Below, in pieces: positions 1-7,931 of a stretch of 33,351 nucleotides of DNA. Numbering within the stretch: the stretch's first letter is position 1; each line of letters opens with the position of its first letter. The DNA is from Bacteroidales bacterium (GTDB lineage Bacteria > Bacteroidota > Bacteroidia > Bacteroidales > JAADGE01): contig JAOZQB010000002.1 of the NCBI GenBank assembly GCA_029932445.1, forward strand, positions 1 to 33,351, written 5' to 3'. The notes below the pieces were generated by a model, which was not told the origin of the DNA, did not search any database, and saw only the letters and a program-made list of their open reading frames with translations. The position numbers were made by a program, and so were the translations under genes.

Positions 1-1266
1 CTCGATTTTGTCAAATATTATTTTTGAACTGACACCCGCAATCGGTTTTTCTCTTGCCGGATAAATATCTGTTAAAATAACTTTATCACACAAACTTAAA
101 CTCCGGGCAAATGCATCTGCAAAATCACGCGTTCTGCTGTATAAGTGCGGTTGAAAAATACCTGTCAAAGATTTTTTCGGATAAAGTTTTCTTACAGAAC
201 CGATAAATGCTTTCAGTTCTTCCGGATGATGCGCATAATCATCGATATAAACCATATCCGATGAATTTATGATATACTCAAAACGCCTTTTTACACCTTG
301 CCAAGAAGCTAAAGCATCTTTTATTTGTTGGTGTGATATTCCGTTAATATCAGCAACTGCAACAGCAGCAATCGTGTTTTCAATATTAAGATTCCCGGGA
401 ATATTGATTACAATATCTTTAATAACTCCATTGGGTGTAACGATATTAAATTGACTTCGAACAGTATTTGATTTTATAGATTCGGCATAATAATCACTTT
501 TCGAATTAAGTGCATACGTGAAAACATGTTTCGGCAAAACAGCTTGGTTTATGATTAATGAATTTTTTAAAACCAAATTTCCGTTTTTATTAATCTGATT
601 TACAAACTGTTCAAATGCATTCCTTATATCATTAATATCTTTGTAAATATCCAAATGATCCTCATCAATTACCGTAATTACCGCTGTGTGCGGAAATAAT
701 TTCAGAAACGAACGATCGTATTCATCGGCTTCGGTAACGGCAAATTCAGCATTTTTCGGACTGTCGGACAGTATCAAATTTGAATTGTAATTTTTTGAAA
801 TTCCGCCCAAAAAAGCATTTGCATTATTTCCGGAATGTTTGAAAATATGAGCAATAATTGTAGAAACGGATGTTTTTCCGTGTGTTCCCGCAACGGCAAT
901 AACTTTTGATAGCGATGTCAAAATTCCGAGAATATCAGAGCGTTTTAAAACCTTATAATTATTGACTTTAAGAAACTTTAATTCTGAATGAGTTTCAGGA
1001 ATTGCAGGAGTATAAACAATCAAAACATCTTCTTTTTCGACGGATATGATCTCGCTCGGAATTAAATTAACAGCATCTGAAAAATGAATCTTCGCACCGA
1101 TATTTTCCAAGTTTTTTGTTATTTTACTCGGTATTTTATCATAACCTGCCGTAAAAATTCCGGATTTTAAAAAATATGCCGCAAGCGCACTCATCCCGAT
1201 GCCGCCTATTCCTATAAAATAAACAGCTTTAATATTTTTTAATATGTTCTTTTCGGTATAAATCAC
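1..1266 (-). CDS. murC: UDP-N-acetylmuramate--L-alanine ligase MurC (3' end cut by window edge)
   Basis: MurC is the cytoplasmic ATP-dependent ligase that adds L-alanine to UDP-MurNAc, the first step of stem-peptide synthesis. Translation of the reverse strand gives the N-terminal Rossmann motif GIGGIGMSALA, the Mur-ligase ATP loop AGTHGKTSVST, a DEDHLDIY segment and, near the left edge, DDYAHHPEE and FQPHLYSRT, all typical of MurC. About 422 residues are present; the family usually has 450-480, so only the C-terminus is missing. The start is a GTG at 1266: there is an in-frame stop just upstream, and the first in-frame ATG lies inside the glycine-rich motif, so it cannot be the start. The gene begins 7 bases after murG and is surely co-transcribed with it. 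Identity is firm; the start codon is an inference. Confidence 0.95.
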   Translation of the reverse strand, partial: MIYTEKNILKNIKAVYFIGIGGIGMSALAAYFLKSGIFTAGYDKIPSKITKNLENIGAKIHFSDAVNLIPSEIISVEKEDVLIVYTPAIPETHSELKFLKVNNYKVLKRSDILGILTSLSKVIAVAGTHGKTSVSTIIAHIFKHSGNNANAFLGGISKNYNSNLILSDSPKNAEFAVTEADEYDRSFLKLFPHTAVITVIDEDHLDIYKDINDIRNAFEQFVNQINKNGNLVLKNSLIINQAVLPKHVFTYALNSKSDYYAESIKSNTVRSQFNIVTPNGVIKDIVINIPGNLNIENTIAAVAVADINGISHQQIKDALASWQGVKRRFEYIINSSDMVYIDDYAHHPEELKAFIGSVRKLYPKKSLTGIFQPHLYSRTRDFADAFARSLSLCDKVILTDIYPAREKPIAGVSSKIIFDKIE

Positions 1267-1273
1267 AAATTAT

Positions 1274-2380
1274 TTACTTTTCTTTAATCAAATTCAGGAT
1301 TTCTTTTGCTATCAACATTCCGGAATTCGGCATTTTTTCTTTTGATATATTATCCGACAATTTATTTATTTCATCATCATTCTTCACGAGTTCCAAAGCC
1401 GTATTTATCAGTTTATTTTCAGTTTCGTTATCTTTTATTAAAACAGCCGCATTTAAATTGACCAATGCCATAGCGTTTTTTGTTTGATGATCTTCGGCCA
1501 CATTCGGAGAAGGAACTAAAATTGTCGCTTTTCCCAATATCGAAAGTTCGGAAATCGTTCCTGCTCCTGCTCTGGAAATTACTAAATCAGAAGCTTTGTA
1601 AGCCAAATCCATTCTTGCTATAAAATCATAAACTTTAATATTTTTTGCTTGAATTTCTTCTGTCGCTTTAAGTGAATTTTCATAGTAATTTTTACCTGTT
1701 TGCCAGATAAAAAACACATCAGACTCAGCAATCTTATCTAAATTTGCAATAATCCCGTCATTAATACTTTTTGCACCGCCGCTGCCGCCGAGACTTAAAA
1801 TGACTTTTTTCCCGGCTTCCAAATTAAAAAATGTCAATACTTCTTCTTTTGTCGCAACGGTATCCGTAATTTTTTTTCTCACCGGATTACCCGTCAAAAC
1901 AATTTTCTCTTGAGGGAAATATTTTTTTACCGCCTCATAAGCAACACAAATTTTATCGGCTTTTTTTGATAAAATTTTATTCGTAATTCCGGGATACGAA
2001 TTTTGTTCCTGAATTAATGTCGGAATACCTTTTAAAGAAGCAACATATACAACCGGTCCGCTTGCATAACCACCGACTCCGACAACCACATCCGGTTTAA
2101 ATTTTCTGATTATTTTCCTTGCCTTGAATAAACTTTTAATCAATCTTAAAATATTTTTTATGGTTTCAAAGGATAATTTCCTTTGAAAACCTCTGATATC
2201 AATTAATTCTATTTTAAAACCTGCTTCAGGAACTTTTCTTTCTTCAATTTTACCTTTTGCGCCTACAAAAAGAATTTCAAGGGTTTCATCAATTCGTTTT
2301 AATGCTTGTGCAGCAGCTATTGCAGGAAAAATATGTCCTCCCGTCCCGCCTCCGCTTATGATAATTTTTTTCTGTTTCAT
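1274..2380 (-). CDS. murG: UDP-N-acetylglucosamine--undecaprenyl-PP-MurNAc-pentapeptide GlcNAc transferase MurG
   Basis: MurG is the membrane-associated glycosyltransferase that converts lipid I to lipid II on the inner face of the cytoplasmic membrane. The 368-residue protein has the normal family length and GT-B layout. The N-terminal glycine loop is GGGTGGHIFPA (residues 10-20). The second domain has SLGGSGGAKSIN (about 196-207) and the UDP-GlcNAc binding region SRAGAGTISEL (about 269-279); most relatives read SRAGALT here, a mild difference. Its ATG overlaps the ftsW stop by 4 bases, suggesting translational coupling with the lipid II polymerase gene upstream. murC follows after 7 bases. 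Confidence 0.97.
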   Translation of the reverse strand: MKQKKIIISGGGTGGHIFPAIAAAQALKRIDETLEILFVGAKGKIEERKVPEAGFKIELIDIRGFQRKLSFETIKNILRLIKSLFKARKIIRKFKPDVVVGVGGYASGPVVYVASLKGIPTLIQEQNSYPGITNKILSKKADKICVAYEAVKKYFPQEKIVLTGNPVRKKITDTVATKEEVLTFFNLEAGKKVILSLGGSGGAKSINDGIIANLDKIAESDVFFIWQTGKNYYENSLKATEEIQAKNIKVYDFIARMDLAYKASDLVISRAGAGTISELSILGKATILVPSPNVAEDHQTKNAMALVNLNAAVLIKDNETENKLINTALELVKNDDEINKLSDNISKEKMPNSGMLIAKEILNLIKEK

Positions 2381-3534
2381 TCGTTTTCTGTTTCCGGATG
2401 AGTTTCAAATTCTTGATTCTGACTTTTACTTACATTTAAAATAACCCCGATGGCAAAACTTGTTACCAATAAGGAAGTTCTGCCCATACTAATTAACGGC
2501 AAAGTTTGTCCGGTAACGGGTAAAGCTCCCACCGAAACACCGATATTGATAAACGCTTGAAAAATAATCATTAAACTAAAACCCAAAATCAAATAAATTG
2601 CAAATAAACTTTTTGTTTTATTTGCTGCTCTGATTCCTCTGTAAAATAAAATAAGATATAATATAATTATAAACCCTGCCATTATTAAACCATATTCTTC
2701 CGTGATAAAAGCAAAAATAAAATCGGAATGTGATTGCGGCAGCAAATACCTTAATGTTCCGTTTCCAGGTCCTTTCCCGAAAAATCCGCCGTTTACAATA
2801 GCCATTTTGGAAACATCTGCCTGATAAGTATCATCAGAGCTGATATTATTTTCATCTCCTAAAAATGTTTCAATTCGATGCTGCCAAGTTGAAAATCGTC
2901 CGGGTAATTCAAAAACTTCTGCTGCTAATACATAGATAACAAGTAAAGCAAAAGCAATTAATAAAATTTTATAAATAATTTTTATTTTTACCGCTGCTGC
3001 AAAATAAATAATACCGATAATTAATCCGATTAATAAAGCTGAAGATAAATCTGCCGGAAAAATTAAACCGATAATAACAACACTTGCCAAAGTTGCTTTT
3101 TTAACATTTTTTTCATAGGTTTCTTCCTCACTTTTTACGGCTAAATTTTTAGCAACAAGCATAATCAGAGCAATTTTTGCAATTTCAGACGTTTGTAACA
3201 TAATTCCGATACCCGGTAATGCAATCCATCGTTTTGCATTATTCATGGAAACACCTGAAAATAAGGTTAATAACAAAAGAAAAACAGCAATCGGAAAAAT
3301 TATTTTAATTAATGACATATATCTTTTGTACGGTATTCTGTAAGATAAATAAATCACTAAAACAGCCGTCAGAACCCCAAGCAATTGTCTTACAAGAAAG
3401 TGCATATCGCCTTGCGATTTAAGAGATATTAAGGCAGAGGCACTGTAAACGGCAGGAATAGAAATAATCAACAGTAAAAAACTGATAATCCAAATTACGG
3501 GGTCTCCTTTAAAATATTTCTTTATAATAATCAT
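2377..3534 (-). CDS. ftsW: Peptidoglycan glycosyltransferase FtsW (SEDS family)
   Basis: FtsW is the septal SEDS polymerase that joins lipid II into glycan strands with its partner transpeptidase FtsI. The 385-residue protein is strongly hydrophobic with about ten predicted membrane helices. SEDS landmarks are visible: GIGIMLQTSEIAK near residue 108, an extracytoplasmic loop containing GFFGKGPGNG and the following LPQSHSDFIFAFITEE, and a C-terminal GQTLPLISMGRTSLL. This last stretch is close to the family consensus (usually LP..S.GG.S). It lies directly upstream of murG with a 4-base overlap and 134 bases downstream of murD. RodA is the paralogue that could be confused with it, but the dcw context makes FtsW the better call. 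Confidence 0.94.
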   Translation of the reverse strand: MIIIKKYFKGDPVIWIISFLLLIISIPAVYSASALISLKSQGDMHFLVRQLLGVLTAVLVIYLSYRIPYKRYMSLIKIIFPIAVFLLLLTLFSGVSMNNAKRWIALPGIGIMLQTSEIAKIALIMLVAKNLAVKSEEETYEKNVKKATLASVVIIGLIFPADLSSALLIGLIIGIIYFAAAVKIKIIYKILLIAFALLVIYVLAAEVFELPGRFSTWQHRIETFLGDENNISSDDTYQADVSKMAIVNGGFFGKGPGNGTLRYLLPQSHSDFIFAFITEEYGLIMAGFIIILYLILFYRGIRAANKTKSLFAIYLILGFSLMIIFQAFINIGVSVGALPVTGQTLPLISMGRTSLLVTSFAIGVILNVSKSQNQEFETHPETENE

Positions 3535-3583
3535 TAAATATTATTTTTAATCTTATTCTGAATTTCTGTTTTTGTTATACAGG

Positions 3584-3648
3584 ACTTGTTTCAGTATTCT
3601 TAAATTATTAAATATTCAGATTTAACATATTCTGAAACAAGTTCAGAA
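3584..3648. repeat. Palindromic repeat in the murD-ftsW gap
   Basis: This 65-bp stretch inside the 134-bp gap holds two inverted copies of an 11-base word, ACTTGTTTCAG at 3584-3594 and CTGAAACAAGT at 3632-3642, so the minus-strand transcript could form a stem with a 37-base AT-rich loop. The second copy is itself part of a small palindrome, TTCTGAA ACAAG TTCAGAA at 3630-3648. From memory, words like CTGAACTTGTTTCAG recur often in intergenic regions of Bacteroidota genomes, so this is probably a degenerate dispersed repeat. That recollection is not checked here. The remainder of the gap (3535-3583 and 3649-3668) shows nothing. Confidence 0.5.
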
Positions 3649-3668
3649 AGATCTTCTGATTACTTTTT

Positions 3669-5006
3669 TTATAAATTCCTAACCGCTTCTTTAAATAAGC
3701 GTCCTCTTTCTTCATAATTTTTAAATAAATCAAAACTTGCACATGCGGGAGAAAGCAAAACGGTATCACCCTCATCAGCCAAATGATATGCTGTTTTTAC
3801 GGCTGTTTCCATTGAATTGGTATCATATACGGGAACAATGTCCGTAAAGGCGTTTAAAATCGGTTTGTTATCAATTCCCAAAGCAACGATTGCCTTAACT
3901 TTTCGTCGGACTAAATCTTTTAATGTTCCGTATTCATTACCTTTATCCTTTCCGCCCATAATTAAAACAATCTTTTCATCTACGGTTTGTAAGGCATACC
4001 AAACAGAATTTACATTGGTTGCTTTACTGTCATTAATAAAAAGAACATTCCTAATTTTTAAATATTTTTCAAGCCGATGTTCCACACCCGTAAAATTTGA
4101 TAAGCTGGTTTTTAATTGCTTATCGGAAATATTATTCAGCATTGCCGTAATACCTGCAGCCATAGAATTGTATTCATTATGATCGCCTTCAAGTGCTAAT
4201 AATCCGTTTTCCATCGTAAATTGTTTAGTGTTTATGTCAATTATAATTTTATCCTTTTTTCTGTATGCTCCCTGCTTCAATGTTTTTTTTATTGAAAAAG
4301 GAAATTGTTTTGCTTTTATCAATCGTTTTGCAATTTCTGAAGTTATCACATCATCATCGTCGCAGTATATAAAAGCATCCGTTTCCGTTTGATTTTGAAT
4401 AATTTTAAATTTTGATGCAATGTAATTTTCAAATTTATTTTCGTAGCGATCTAAATGGTCGGGCGTAATATTCAGAAGAATTGCAATATCTGCTTTAAAA
4501 TCCTTCATTCCGTCCAGCTGAAAACTGCTTAATTCAACAACGTAAACATCAAAATTTTTCTCTGCCACCTGAAGCGCTAATGAATTTCCGACATTTCCGG
4601 CAAGCCCTACATGCATTCCTGCATTTTTTAAAATATGATAAGTCAGTTCGGTTGTTGTTGTCTTACCGTTACTTCCCGTAATACAAATCATTTTCGCGTC
4701 GGTATATCTTCCGGCAAATTCAATTTCCGAAATCACGGGAATATTTTGCAATTTTGCATTGTTAATGATTTCTGCCGTATCAGGAATTCCGGGACTTTTA
4801 ATAATAACATCGGCATTCAGAATGTGTTCTTCGCTGTGTCCGTTCTCTTCAAAAGAAATTTTATTGTTCGTTAATATTTTCTTATAATTTTCTTTTATCA
4901 TTCCTTTATCGGAAACAAAAACATCAAAATTCTGCTTTAAAGCCAGAATTGCTGCTCCTGTTCCGCTTTCGCCTGCTCCGAGTATGACTGCTTTTTGTTT
5001 ATTCAT
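3669..5006 (-). CDS. murD: UDP-N-acetylmuramoyl-L-alanine--D-glutamate ligase MurD
   Basis: MurD is the cytoplasmic ATP-dependent ligase that adds D-glutamate to UDP-MurNAc-L-Ala. The 445-residue length is normal. Visible landmarks are an N-terminal nucleotide-type fold GAGESGTGAAI (residues 11-21), KSPGIPD near 70, the ATP loop ITGSNGKTTTTEL (about 109-121), the LNITPDHLDRY segment near 188, the INDSKATNVNS motif (about 316-326) typical of MurD, and LLSPACASFDLF near the C-terminus, another MurD hallmark. Start is an ATG. It stands apart from both neighbours (231 bases from mraY, 134 from ftsW), and both gaps carry inverted repeats, so its transcript may be processed or attenuated differently from the tightly packed genes. 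Confidence 0.97.
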   Translation of the reverse strand: MNKQKAVILGAGESGTGAAILALKQNFDVFVSDKGMIKENYKKILTNNKISFEENGHSEEHILNADVIIKSPGIPDTAEIINNAKLQNIPVISEIEFAGRYTDAKMICITGSNGKTTTTELTYHILKNAGMHVGLAGNVGNSLALQVAEKNFDVYVVELSSFQLDGMKDFKADIAILLNITPDHLDRYENKFENYIASKFKIIQNQTETDAFIYCDDDDVITSEIAKRLIKAKQFPFSIKKTLKQGAYRKKDKIIIDINTKQFTMENGLLALEGDHNEYNSMAAGITAMLNNISDKQLKTSLSNFTGVEHRLEKYLKIRNVLFINDSKATNVNSVWYALQTVDEKIVLIMGGKDKGNEYGTLKDLVRRKVKAIVALGIDNKPILNAFTDIVPVYDTNSMETAVKTAYHLADEGDTVLLSPACASFDLFKNYEERGRLFKEAVRNL

Positions 5007-5054
5007 TTAAAACTTATTCAATAATTGCGTTATTCAAGTTTTAAGTTTTGTCAT

Positions 5055-5158
5055 AATTTTTGCCCTGCGGAGCAAAAATTTCACCAAAACAATTAATTAA
5101 TATTCTTTTTTTCCCTGCACTTCGTACAGGGTTATTTTTGTTTAACTCCTTCGGAGTT
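5055..5158 (-). repeat. Cluster of three hairpins in the mraY-murD gap
   Basis: Three inverted repeats lie in a row in the 231-bp gap. Read on the minus strand, the sense of the dcw transcript, they are: GGAGTT/AACTCC at 5144-5158 with loop GAA; CCCTGTAC-GAA-GTGCAGGG at 5113-5131; and an 11-bp stem at 5055-5080, outer arms AATTTTTGC/GCAAAAATT, closed by loop CGCA. In the second and third the single imperfect pair is a G.U wobble in minus-strand RNA but an A/C mismatch in plus-strand RNA. This favours structure in the operon mRNA. None has a U-tract long enough for a clear terminator. The rest of the gap (5159-5237) shows no gene. Confidence 0.65.
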
Positions 5159-5237
5159 GTAATTTTTTGGTATTATTTAGAATTTGTCATTTTGATTCAT
5201 GATATTATTTAGACGTTCGCAAGTCGTTTCTACGGTT

Positions 5238-6464
5238 TTATCTGATTTTTAGTGTAATAATTGTAATAATAGCCAGCAATATTCCGACAATCCAAAAACG
5301 TGAAACAATTTTAGATTCCGGATATCCTTTTTTTTGAAAATGATGGTGCAAAGGAGCCATTAAAAAAATACGTCTGCCTTCTCCGAATTTTTTCCGCGTA
5401 TATTTAAACCACCCGACTTGTAACATCACCGATAAGTTTTCGATTAAAAAGATTCCTGCCAAAATCGGAATCAATAATTCTTTTCTTACAATAATTGCAA
5501 AAACAGCAATAATTCCGCCTATTGTTAAACTCCCCGTATCGCCCATAAATACTTGCGCGGGATAGGAGTTATACCAAAGAAACCCGATGGTTGCTCCCAT
5601 AAAAGCCGCTGCAAAAACAACCAATTCACCGATATTCGGGATGTACATGATATTCAAATAATCGGCAAAAATTAAATTACCCGAGACATAAGCGAAAATC
5701 GCTAATGCCGCACCGATTATTGACGATGTTCCCGTTGCCAATCCGTCAAGTCCGTCGGTCATATTTGCACCGTTAGAAACAGCCGTAATAATGAAAATAA
5801 CTAAAATAACAAAGGCAATCCATGCAACAGTTTCCGAATTTTCTCCGGTAAAACTGACAATTTTTTTGTAGTCTAATTCATTATTTTTTACAAACGGAAT
5901 GGTTGTTTTTAAGGGTTTATCGGTTTGTGAAAAATAATCTTGATTTACTTCAACAACCGAATCACAAAGATCCGGTGCAATCGGATGTTCTCGAATTTGA
6001 ATATCATCACTGAAATAAAACGTTAAACCGACAATTAAACCCAAAGTTACTTGTCCGAAAATTTTATATTTCCCTGATAAACCGGCTTTCTTTTTTTTGA
6101 ATGTTTTGATATAATCGTCAATAAAACCGATAATACCCATCCAAACTGTTGTAATTAACATTAAAATAATATAAATATTTCCGAGATTTGCAAATAATAA
6201 AACCGGAATGAGAATAGCCGCAATGATAATAATACCACCCATTGTGGGAGTGCCTCTTTTTTCATATTGCCCTTCCAAACCTAAATCTCGTACCACTTCA
6301 CCTATTTGTTTTTTTTGTAAATAACGAATGATTTTCTTCCCGAATATCATTGAAACGATTAAAGAAGTAATTGCAGTTAATGCCGCTCTGAAAGATAAAT
6401 ATTGAAACAGACCTGCTCCGGTGAAGTCAATTTTATCAAGATATTCGAATAAGTAGTAAAACAT
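5238..6464 (-). CDS. mraY: Phospho-N-acetylmuramoyl-pentapeptide transferase MraY
   Basis: MraY is the integral membrane enzyme that transfers phospho-MurNAc-pentapeptide from UDP to undecaprenyl phosphate, making lipid I. The 408 residues contain the family motifs in order: GTPTMGGIIII (about 51-61), the magnesium-binding GFIDDYIK near 112, NGANMTDGLDGLATG (about 232-246), VFMGDTGSLTIGG near 307 and the MAPLHHHFQKKG loop near 367. The protein is about 45 residues longer than E. coli MraY because of a soluble insert between roughly residues 150 and 210, where no membrane helix is seen; as I recall such inserts are usual in Bacteroidota. It lies 12 bases after murE. Confidence 0.97.
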   Translation of the reverse strand: MFYYLFEYLDKIDFTGAGLFQYLSFRAALTAITSLIVSMIFGKKIIRYLQKKQIGEVVRDLGLEGQYEKRGTPTMGGIIIIAAILIPVLLFANLGNIYIILMLITTVWMGIIGFIDDYIKTFKKKKAGLSGKYKIFGQVTLGLIVGLTFYFSDDIQIREHPIAPDLCDSVVEVNQDYFSQTDKPLKTTIPFVKNNELDYKKIVSFTGENSETVAWIAFVILVIFIITAVSNGANMTDGLDGLATGTSSIIGAALAIFAYVSGNLIFADYLNIMYIPNIGELVVFAAAFMGATIGFLWYNSYPAQVFMGDTGSLTIGGIIAVFAIIVRKELLIPILAGIFLIENLSVMLQVGWFKYTRKKFGEGRRIFLMAPLHHHFQKKGYPESKIVSRFWIVGILLAIITIITLKIR

Positions 6465-6476
6465 TAATTATAGTTT

Positions 6477-7931
6477 TTAAAGTTTATTTAAAATGTTTTC
6501 AATAATTTCTTTATCGTCAAAATGATATTTCTTTCCTTTAATAATTTGATAATCTTCGTGTCCTTTTCCTGCAATAAGAATAATATCTCCTTTTTGTGCT
6601 AATATTGAGGCCACTTTTATGGCTTCTTTTCTGTCGATAATTTTCACCAAACCGGATTTTTCATTTTCATTAATTCCGGCAAGCATATCTTCCAAAATCA
6701 ATTCGGGATCCTCATCTCTCGGATTATCGGAAGTTAATATAACTTTATCACTTCCTGCAAGTGCAATTCGAGCCATCACGGGACGTTTTGTTTTATCCCG
6801 ATTTCCTCCGGTTCCGACAACCGTTATTAAATTTTGATTAGTGTTTTTTATTTCATTTATCGTTTTCAAAACATTATCCAAGGCATCCGGCGTATGTGCA
6901 TAATCAATAATTGCCGTAATTTCCTTTATTTTAACGGTTTCAAATCTGCCTTTTACGGAATTTAAAGCACTGATTACTTGTAAAATTTTTTCCCGGTTTT
7001 TCTTGAGCAAAACAGCTGTTGCATAAACAGCCGTGATATTATAGGCATTAAAAGTTCCTGTCAACAAAGACCAAAATTCAATATCGTTAATCGACATTAA
7101 AGTTCCGTCAAGATGTAATTCGAGAATTTTTCCTTTAAAATCGGCAAAGTTTTTTAATGCGTAAGTCTGTTTTTCGGCTTTTGTATTTTGAAGCATTATT
7201 CTGCCGTTTTTATCATCAATATTTACAAGTGCAAACGCATTTTCAGGAAGATTATCAAAAAATTGTTTTTTAACTTTTAAATATTCGGCAAAGGTTTTAT
7301 GATAATCCAAATGGTCATGAGTGATATTTGTAAAAACCCCGCCTGCAAATCGCAAACCCGCCGTCCGGTTTTGATGAATGGCATGTGAACTGATTTCGGC
7401 AAAACAATAATCACAACCGGCATTCGTCATTTCTTTTAATAATTTATTGAATGTCAAAGCATCCGGAGTCGTATAATGAGCTTCTGTTTCCGTTTCGTTA
7501 ATATAATTTTTTACCGTTGAAATTAAGCCGACTTTATAGCCTAAGTTGAAAAACAACCGATAAAGTATTGTGGCAGTTGTTGTTTTTCCGTTTGTCCCGA
7601 CAATTCCGATCAGTTTAATATTTTCCGAAGGCCTGTCATAAAATTCGGACGCAACGGATGCAAGCGTTTTTGATGTATCGTTTGATTTCAGGATTGTTCC
7701 CGAAAAATTAACGGCTTCAATATCTTCTGCTAAAACGGCAACAGCTCCTTGATTAACAGCATTTTCAATAAATTGATGTCCGTCAGTTTGAACACCTTTT
7801 ACTGCAACAAACAAATCTCCTTTTTCGGTTTTGCGAGAATCGAAACTAATCCCTTTAATTTCAATATCAAGAGTTCCCGAGACAAGTTTTGCATCCGTAT
7901 TTTTAATGATATGTTTTAAAATTTTCGTCAT
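6477..7931 (-). CDS. murE: UDP-MurNAc-tripeptide synthetase MurE (meso-DAP adding)
   Basis: MurE adds the third residue of the peptidoglycan stem peptide in the cytoplasm. The 484-residue protein has the normal length. It shows FDSRKTEKGDLFVA in the N-terminal domain, the ATP loop GIVGTNGKTTT (about 109-119), NITHDHLDYH near 203, and IIDYAHTPDAL near 346. The specificity loop reads TSDNPRDEDPE (about 405-415); in the family, DNPR marks enzymes that use meso-diaminopimelate, whereas lysine enzymes have other residues there. The GKGHEDYQ motif is near the C-terminus. Its ATG immediately follows the ftsI stop codon with no gap, so the two are likely translationally coupled. murF does not follow it. 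Confidence 0.97.
   Translation of the reverse strand: MTKILKHIIKNTDAKLVSGTLDIEIKGISFDSRKTEKGDLFVAVKGVQTDGHQFIENAVNQGAVAVLAEDIEAVNFSGTILKSNDTSKTLASVASEFYDRPSENIKLIGIVGTNGKTTTATILYRLFFNLGYKVGLISTVKNYINETETEAHYTTPDALTFNKLLKEMTNAGCDYCFAEISSHAIHQNRTAGLRFAGGVFTNITHDHLDYHKTFAEYLKVKKQFFDNLPENAFALVNIDDKNGRIMLQNTKAEKQTYALKNFADFKGKILELHLDGTLMSINDIEFWSLLTGTFNAYNITAVYATAVLLKKNREKILQVISALNSVKGRFETVKIKEITAIIDYAHTPDALDNVLKTINEIKNTNQNLITVVGTGGNRDKTKRPVMARIALAGSDKVILTSDNPRDEDPELILEDMLAGINENEKSGLVKIIDRKEAIKVASILAQKGDIILIAGKGHEDYQIIKGKKYHFDDKEIIENILNKL

Noticed and set aside
3817..4182. 121-codon plus-strand frame inside murD
   Set aside because: Antisense to conserved MurD; no promoter or recognisable domain.
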